Assembly (NCBI RefSeq): GCF_007565055.1
Contig: NC_044558.1
Coordinates: 125,538,235-125,602,234 of the forward strand
Direction: 5' to 3'
DNA length: 64,000 nucleotides
Origin: Rhinopithecus roxellana
Lineage: Eukaryota; Chordata; Mammalia; Primates; Cercopithecidae
The notes under the pieces were generated by a model. It saw nothing but the letters and a program-made list of their open reading frames with translations, had not been told where the DNA came from and ran no database searches. Shown here piece after piece: positions 58,511 to 64,000 of this stretch; the stretch's first letter is position 1, and each line of letters begins with the position of its first letter. The position numbers and the translations under genes were made by a program.

Positions 58511-59379
58511 TAAAATCTTAAAGTTATTTTAAATGCTTATTTACTATCTGGGTCTTTTCCAATTAAGAAAGGGTTGTGATATGTTTGTTTCTAAAATTGT
58601 GGCATTTTTCTTATCTATAAATGCTCATATCTGATAGTTCAGGATTTCTTGCTTTTTAGGGTTTTACTGAAGTTTTAGGTTACTAACAATGAGAATTTTA
58701 GTTAACATGTAATTCTGTATACAAAATATGCCAGAAAGGGTAATGTTATTAGTGAAAAGAAAAATAATTTTGTCTAATTCAGAAATTAGCCAAAAGATAG
58801 TTCAAATTGCAGATAAAGAGGTTATTTATGAAAGAATGTAGTAAGGAACCATTAAGTAGGAGAGAAAGATGTGGAAAAAGTTTAAATAATACATTTTTTT
58901 TTAAAGCTGACAAAAGTTTAGGCATTTGGGTAATTAACATTTCCATAGTTAAAGCTCTTAGTTTTAATTCAAGTAAAATAAGAAGTATTCTAAAACTAAT
59001 GCGTTGGCAATTTGCAATTTTTAAAAAATATAGTTAAGGCTCTTATTTGGCTCTGTGAATATTTTTTTGTTCCCTGTGCATTTCTAGCAAGCCATCATTT
59101 GTTTCATTTATCTGGAATTCCTAAGCTACCTTTCTGAAGCCCACAGGAATTAATGGAGCACACTAGCCTTTAAACCTTAAACTAACTTTCTAGATTTTAA
59201 GCTTCTTGATACTTTAAATGTGTCAAGTATGCTCTCATCAACAGAATTTGAGTCATATTTCTCTCTCTCTGCCTACTTTCTCCAACATTTGTAAACTATG
59301 GTACATACATTGCTTCATAATCTGTCAGAAACAAAACATTGATTCATTCCTTTTAACCCTCATCATGGGTTAAAGAGAA
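58511..59379. other. AT-rich stretch, possibly ERV interior
   Basis: No gene recognised. Because an env-TM tail follows, some of this may be eroded ERV interior, but I see no diagnostic motif. The 76-codon frame at 58807-59037 is lysine-rich and unrecognised. Confidence 0.3.
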
Positions 59380-60056
59380 CATTGCCAGGAGGCCTTCACT
59401 ATTCTAGAAGGACATCATTTGTTAGGTCCTTTTTCAATGGTTTAGAGTAAAAGAAGCAATGAATAGAAATGTATCCTCCATGATAGGCTCTATAGCAAAT
59501 TCTACTGTAAAGGCTACAGTTACACAACAAACTTTGAATTCTCTTGTGAAAGTTATGATAGAATTGGCTGAACAGAAGAGTGTTTGTGCAGTTGCTGGCA
59601 CTTGTGGCCTTTGGAGAAATACATCAAATGAAGATTATAGAAATTCAGTGGTAGGGGATTAACAAAGAGACTGCTTACTTAAGTGAGGAAACTCTATCTA
59701 GCTCATTCATTGATCTATTTGATTTTAGAAAGTTTGGTTTATGGAGACCTTGGGTAAGGAGACTACTCTGAACTCTTGCTATTATTCTCCCAATAGTCAT
59801 AATAATAGTCTCCCCAGTGCTCTATATTCTCTCAAGGCTTTAAATGCTTGCATGCAGCCATCTCTAGAAAGTCAAATATTCTCTCTTCAAATGGAATGAC
59901 AAGAGCTGAAAGAAATGTGCAACCATGAGGGCACCATAACATATAATAACATGCTGAGACTGGAAACTCAAAATAATGGTAACTGAGAGTGGTGCTAAGG
60001 TCCTACATTTTGGTCACACTCTCACCTAAGTAAGAGCCTGAGTAAAAAGGGGGAAT
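59380..60056 (+). pseudogene. ERV env transmembrane tail and polypurine tract
   Basis: The plus frame 59459-59662 carries a class I TM-like segment: a coiled-coil-like Ser/Thr/Leu run, then Leu-Ala-Glu-Gln-Lys-Ser-Val-Cys-Ala-Val-Ala and Trp-Arg-Asn-Thr-Ser. This matches the order of the region around the TM Cys motif, with part of the preceding immunosuppressive-domain-like stretch missing. The rest of TM follows to about 59900 with stops. A polypurine tract (aaaaagggggaa, 60044-60055) ends it. The surface part of env is absent. Confidence 0.72.
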
Positions 60057-60726
60057 TTTTTTAAACTAAATCCTGGGACACCATGGTTTTGGACTAAGCT
60101 CATGTACTAGGCCCCAACAGACCAAACCAAACCAAAAATAGAGTTGCTTCTGCTAAGATTTTAAGGAAACACATAAATTCTAGAACAGACCAGGTTTTGT
60201 TTTTTCCTCCTGCAAATCTTTATAACAAACATTCCTGAACATAGTATTAGATATGAGTTCTAAATTTCCCTTCAAAGAATCAATATGTCACTATGTTCAG
60301 TTCTTTGCCTTCTACTTTTAAACATAACTTCCTCATAAAGCAACCTTTTTTGATCATCTGCTCCACCCTGACTCATTCCAATTACTGGCTCCACCCTGAC
60401 TCATTCTGAGCACCTGCTCCACCCTTATCTATTCCACTATGACTCTCGCCAAACCACTCACCCCATCACTCTCTTTAAATTAGCCAATCGAATTAGTTTA
60501 CCCTGTGCTGTCTAATCCTAGCCAATAGGGGAATGACACAGCAGCAGGGGCCACATTTGTCCTAGGGATAAGAAGCCCTTCCCCTCCCTTTTCCAAGTGT
60601 GTGCTCACCATTGCTCCATCTTTGAGGGTGCACGCTTCTATAGAAGTACATTGCCTTGCTGAGAATTAAAAAGAAAATTTTATATTTGAGTGCTATTTCT
60701 TTTGCAGCACCGAAACTTTATAAGAA
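60057..60726 (+). repeat. Class I ERV LTR with internal sequence on both sides
   Basis: It is bounded on the left by a polypurine tract and on the right by a PBS. It contains two CCAAT boxes ('agccaatcg' 60482, 'agccaatag' 60519), a possible polyadenylation region 'gagaattaaaaagaaaa' (60660) and a 28-bp direct repeat (three copies, 60358-60442, each starting ctg(g)ctccaccct). About 670 bp. The HUERS-P/LTR1-LTR28 style is suspected, not proven. Confidence 0.78.
60358..60442 (+). repeat. Triple ~28-bp repeat in the LTR U3
   Basis: 'ctgctccaccctgactcatt' type units at 60358-60384, 60385-60413 and 60414-60442, the third more diverged. Such U3 repeats often act as enhancers in retroviruses; here that is inference. 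Confidence 0.85.
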
Positions 60727-60728
60727 TT

Positions 60729-60746
60729 TGGGGGCTCATCCGGGAT
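60729..60746 (+). promoter_or_regulatory. ERV primer-binding site, tRNA-Pro type
   Basis: 'tgggggctcatccgggat' differs at one base from the classic tRNA-Pro PBS (tgggggctcgtccgggat) and lies 2 nt after the LTR. It marks the LTR as the 5' LTR of the element continuing to the right. Confidence 0.9.
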
Positions 60747-61011
60747 TACATTTCCCCTCTAGGGGTGGCCTCTGGTTCTCTCTTGAGGAGGCATGCCGCA
60801 CCTCCTTATGGTGGCCTCAGGGGTGAGAAATCAGGACCCACCCAGTGTGAGGGATAACCCACGCTCTCAGCAATGCAAAAAGAAACTGGCCAGCAACCAA
60901 GGGTAAAGGATCCTCAGATACTGCAGCGATGACTCTGTGCACAGACCAAGAAAGGAGAAGCCACAGGAGCTGGTAAAGTACTTCCTTGGTGGCCAAATTC
61001 TGAAGAACCGA

Positions 61012-61054
<43 letters not shown>

Positions 61055-61615
61055 ATCACAAACAACCCTGCTTGTGGTGTTGTTCACGTGGATGGTGACA
61101 AGTCCTACTTCTCGACGGAGTGAATGGGTTCTTTCTGCGAGTGAGAAGTGTGCAAAGGACCTTAAGAGAGGGAAAGGGGGGAAACAAGTCAAACTTCCAG
61201 GACAGGCAAGGCAAGACACCCCTGGTTTGAGAGGTTGAGCCTTCCAGGGAAGACAAGGCAAGGCATCCCTGGTTTGAGGGGTTGAACCTCACACAAAACC
61301 CCCCTTTTCTTTCTTCTTGAGAGAAGAAAGTATCTCCACTCCTGCTGGTCCCTCCTCTAGGGGAAGGGGAAAGAGAGGGAAAAACAGCAGTGTAAGCAGT
61401 TGGCAGAGACGGAAAGATCAGCAGAGAGGAAAGGGAGAGAGAGAGAAAGAGATGGAGTCAAGGAGAGAGAAAGAGAGAGGCAGAGAGAGAGAGGAAGAGA
61501 CAGAGACAAAGAGGGAGTCAAAGAGAGACAGGAAGAGAGAGACAGAAAGTCAAACAGAGAAAGAAAGAGAGAGATAGAAGGAGTAAAGAGAAAACAGTGT
61601 ACCCTATTCCTTTAA
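60747..61615 (+). other. ERV leader with (TG)19, a 47-bp tandem repeat and a GA-rich tract
   Basis: Untranslated leader. 61013-61050 is (TG)19. 61194-61240 and 61241-61287 are two copies of a ~47-bp unit ('cttccaggacaggcaaggca' and 'cttccagggaagacaaggca'). 61370-61600 is strongly GA-rich ('gagagagaaagaga'). Open frames across the GA tract are low-complexity Arg/Glu/Lys strings and not genes. A gag start is not seen. Confidence 0.75.
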
Positions 61616-61959
61616 AAGCCAGGGTAAATTTAAAACCTATAATTGATCATTAAAGGTCTTCTCCATAACCCTATAACACTCCAATACCACCTTGTTGTCA
61701 GTGTAAACAAGGGCAGAGCCTGAGAGCACTGAGGCCACTGACAAGCCGTAGCCTTCCTAATAAAAAATCCTTAACCCAGTAACCTGTGGATGATCCAAAT
61801 ACATTGATTCTGTAGCAACAACTGCTTTGCTAACAGAAGAATGAGGCTATTCGGTTTAAAAAAAAAAAAAATGATTCAACATTAACCACTAAAAATTCCC
61901 TTAACCCAGCAGGTTTCCTACCAGTGTATCTAAATCTGAATTAACTACTATACAAAGGT
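61616..61959 (+). other. ERV interior, unresolved
   Basis: It lies between leader and RNase H; gag, protease and RT should be here, but only about 340 bp exist. A large deletion is therefore inferred. No motif is readable. It contains an A13 run at 61858-61871. Confidence 0.5.
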
Positions 61960-62236
61960 CCAAACAGACCTAGGAGGAACTCCCTTCCGGACAGGACGAT
62001 AGATGGTTCCTCCCAGCTGACTGAGGTAAAAAGACAAAATGGGTATGCAGTAATTGATAGGGAAACTCTTGTAGAAGCAGAGTTAGGAAAATTGCCTAAT
62101 AACTGTTCTGCTCAAACATGTGAGCTGTTTGCATTCAGTCAAGCCTTAAACTACTTACAGAACCAGGAAGGAACCATCTATACCATTTCTAAGTTAATTT
62201 GGACTAAACGAGGTCTTATTAATAGCAAAGAATAAT
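61960..62236 (+). pseudogene. ERV RNase H fragment, open frame
   Basis: From about 61978 to the stop at 62234-62236 the frame is open without an ATG. Visible motifs: Ile-Asp-Gly-Ser-Ser (first catalytic Asp kept, 62002-62004), Gly-Tyr-Ala-Val-Ile-Asp, Cys-Glu-Leu-Phe-Ala-Phe (Glu kept) and Ile-Tyr-Thr-Ile-Ser-Lys, where the family has Asp-Ser. It jumps directly to a Trp-Thr-Lys-Arg-Gly-Leu block, so about 12-15 residues after the third motif are missing. The last catalytic Asp region is not seen. Inactive. Confidence 0.78.
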
Positions 62237-63269
62237 TGAAATCCCAGACTTACAAGGTTTTCAACAAAAGTAAATTTTGCTAAAAGTTAACAGTGTAACA
62301 TGTATTATTCTAACTTCTAATCTTGTGGCCTTAGGCAGTCTAGTCCACAGACATGAAGGAAGTTATTTTTAGAGAAGAATGGGAAAAAAAAAGTGGGGGG
62401 AGGGGAATAATTTATATAGAAAGAATGTTATATGGTAAATTCTTGCCCTAAAATAAATAACTAGTTGTTTAAAGAAAGGGATGTTTGCAACAAGTCAGAA
62501 GGTTGAGGCATGTCAAAGATTGTTAAGTCATGAAAAAATTATAAAAGGGAATTTATGCAAGAAATGTTGTATAATTTAAAAGTAATTAGGCCTCCTGATG
62601 GTAAAACTATTGAATAAACAGTTTATGTGCAAGGTGTGGAAGAAAAGTAGAATATACTTTTGGAAAAGGATTTAAGGAGGCATAAGAATGTGGATTTTTA
62701 CCTACAATTAAAAGGTTAAAAAATTTTGTTTTAAAGGCTTAAGCAAGCTTTAAAATGTCAATTGTAAATGAAATTCCGTGTCTAAACCCATTGGCTAAAG
62801 TTAAAGGGGTGTCATCCAGTCTTTCTGTGAACTGGACATTAAAATAAAGGCAAAACAGGTTTTTCTTAAAGCACTAACCTGCTCTTTAACAAAAATTATA
62901 AAAAGTTAAAGAGTCTATAAAAATCTTACCTTATGGTCAGACGTTAAATTGGATAAATACGTCTATAAGGTTTTATTAAAATTGAGTTTAACATTAGTAA
63001 CACACTAATATAAAGGTGAAATTTAGCTTATTTGGTATAAAAATCATACAAGAAGCATTGTCAAATACAAAATGGTGTTTGGCTTTCTTTGGTATAAAAG
63101 CTAATGAAAATAGATGCTAAAGAAAATTTCTCAGTAAGAAGGCACACAGATTAGAAAGTCCACTGCTGAAGTCCCCACATTTAAAACAAAAGGTCAATTT
63201 CTTAGAAATTATATACTTGGTTTATCTTCCACTTTCCTTTCCCTCAAAATTAGAAGTCTTTTGGCACAG
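62237..63269 (+). other. ERV interior, AT-rich, unresolved
   Basis: About 1 kb between RNase H and the integrase end. It should contain the integrase N-terminal and catalytic parts, but I see neither a zinc-binding motif nor Asp-Asp-Glu blocks. The sequence is AT-rich with many stops; part may be unrelated insertion. Confidence 0.4.
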
Positions 63270-63480
63270 GTACCAACCCTAGAATTTCCAGTAAACCAGC
63301 ACCAGTCTGGAGATCACATTCTCATCAAAGGGTAGAAAGAAGACAAATTTGAGCCAGCCTAGGAAGGACCCTACCTTGTGCTGCTAACCACCGAGACTGC
63401 TGTTTGTACAGCAGAAAGGGGATGGACTCATCACAGCCAAGTCAAGAAAGTGCTGCCCCTTTCAGAGTCATGGGCCATTT
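63270..63480 (+). pseudogene. ERV integrase C-terminal domain remnant
   Basis: Codons near 63300-63440 read His-Gln-Ser-Gly-Asp-His, then Lys-Phe-Glu-Pro-Ala, Gly-Pro-Tyr-Leu-Val-Leu-Leu-Thr, and later Trp-Thr-His-His-Ser-Gln-Val-Lys. This is the class I integrase C-terminal signature (a GPY/F module). In-frame stops replace conserved positions (for example before Glu-Gly-Pro-Tyr). The env start overlaps its end, as is usual in gammaretroviruses. Confidence 0.8.
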
Positions 63481-64000
63481 TGTAACTCTCTTTCACCTAT
63501 TCTACTACTCTTTCTTCTTTCCTTGCTCTATTGCTGACCATCTAGTTATTAACATAACCAAGTCAATTTTGCCTCAAACTATTGCATTTGATATTTGCCT
63601 TGTTGTACCCTGTGGGGACTTGCCAAGTCAAAGACATTTCTCTGCTTAAGAAAAGTACCTCTGTACCCCCGACTCTCCTCAGACTGGGCATTAGTGAATT
63701 GGGACCATTTAATCCAGGAAGATTTCGATAAAGATCCCAGTGTCAACCAGGAATCTTGCTGCCCCCATGTAGAGCTTTTATGCCATAGTTGGTCCAACCT
63801 TCTGTGGACCACTAAAGAGCAAGAATGGACTACCCCAACCGGTTTTTGTAATTTCCTAAAACCATACATTCATTTTACCAGAAAGACAGCCCATCCCCCA
63901 CAACTCTCAGCTAAACCAGTACAATCCTACACAGGTTATTATCACAAAACCTCAAAGTTCTTCCCCTTTTCTAGGCCACTTCCCTTCTTTAAGACGGTTT
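63470..64000 (+). pseudogene. ERV env 5' part, cut by the window end
   Basis: A Met codon at 63470 within the frame 63404-63649 is followed by a hydrophobic stretch rich in Phe, Leu and Tyr (signal-peptide-like), then a polar start of a surface protein. The frame stops at 63647. Downstream sequence to the window end looks like eroded surface protein with several stops and shifts. The element continues beyond the window. Confidence 0.6.

Noticed and set aside
60358..60442. Regularly spaced repeats suggesting a CRISPR array
   Set aside because: Three contiguous diverging units in an LTR U3 with no unique spacers, in a primate genome.
61013..61050. TG tract as a telomere-like or regulatory Z-DNA element
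   Set aside because: It is a plain dinucleotide microsatellite; Z-DNA potential is generic and nothing else supports a function.
61317..61615. Two overlapping plus-strand frames of 71-86 codons rich in Arg, Glu and Lys
   Set aside because: They translate a GA-rich low-complexity tract in an ERV leader; any frame through it is open.
63404..63649. Possible intact small membrane protein
   Set aside because: The hydrophobic run is the signal-peptide region of an ERV env whose frame stops soon after; the first part overlaps the integrase end in another frame.

Overview
This is primate nuclear DNA, and I infer an Old World monkey (Cercopithecidae). It is AT-rich and dominated by interspersed repeats: 14 dimeric Alu elements plus two Alu fragments, L1, L2 and MIR remnants, MaLR/MST LTR elements, an ERVL fragment, class I endogenous retroviruses and an Hsmar1 mariner. 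Alu, MaLR and Hsmar1 together place it in a simian primate. The Alu at 31144-31456 carries changes I know from cercopithecid AluYR subfamilies rather than human AluY. I found no intact protein-coding gene, exon chain, tRNA, rRNA, snRNA or CRISPR array. The open frames present lie in repeats or are short chance frames.

Layout. 1-15 kb: unclassified AT-rich DNA with an antisense L1 3' end (2.9-3.7 kb), MIR and Alu pieces, an ERVL integrase-to-dUTPase-like fragment (8.6-9.6 kb), a possible retrocopy tail (12.2-12.8 kb) and two antisense Alus. 15.0-17.3 kb: a complete MST-type MaLR provirus, LTR-internal-LTR, with a 5-bp target duplication. 17-31 kb: mostly unclassified DNA with two Alus, a solo MST LTR, a (TG)n tract, MIR and L2. 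30.7-38.7 kb: two old L1s, one antisense holding the monkey-type Alu and one sense holding three Alus, with an MLT1-like LTR and L2/MIR copies between them. 39-46 kb: Alus, L2, MIR, and an antisense L1 split by a solo class I LTR and an Alu.

46.16-54.01 kb is a nearly full-length but ruined class I (gammaretrovirus-like) provirus with both LTRs. It has a tRNA-Leu-like primer-binding site and eroded gag, protease, RT, RNase H and env. It also holds a solo MST LTR and an AT/CA palindrome cluster. 57.5-58.5 kb is an antisense Hsmar1 whose 5' part has become a fold-back. 59.4-64.0 kb holds an env-TM tail and polypurine tract, then an LTR, then a tRNA-Pro-type primer-binding site, leader, RNase H piece, integrase C-terminus and env start. 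That is a provirus-LTR-provirus arrangement cut by the window end.

The parts do not form a pathway. The window records nested insertions, and relative ages can be read from what interrupts what. I see no convincing undescribed biological system. The best leads are the LTR with internal sequence on both sides, the mariner fold-back and the nested palindrome.
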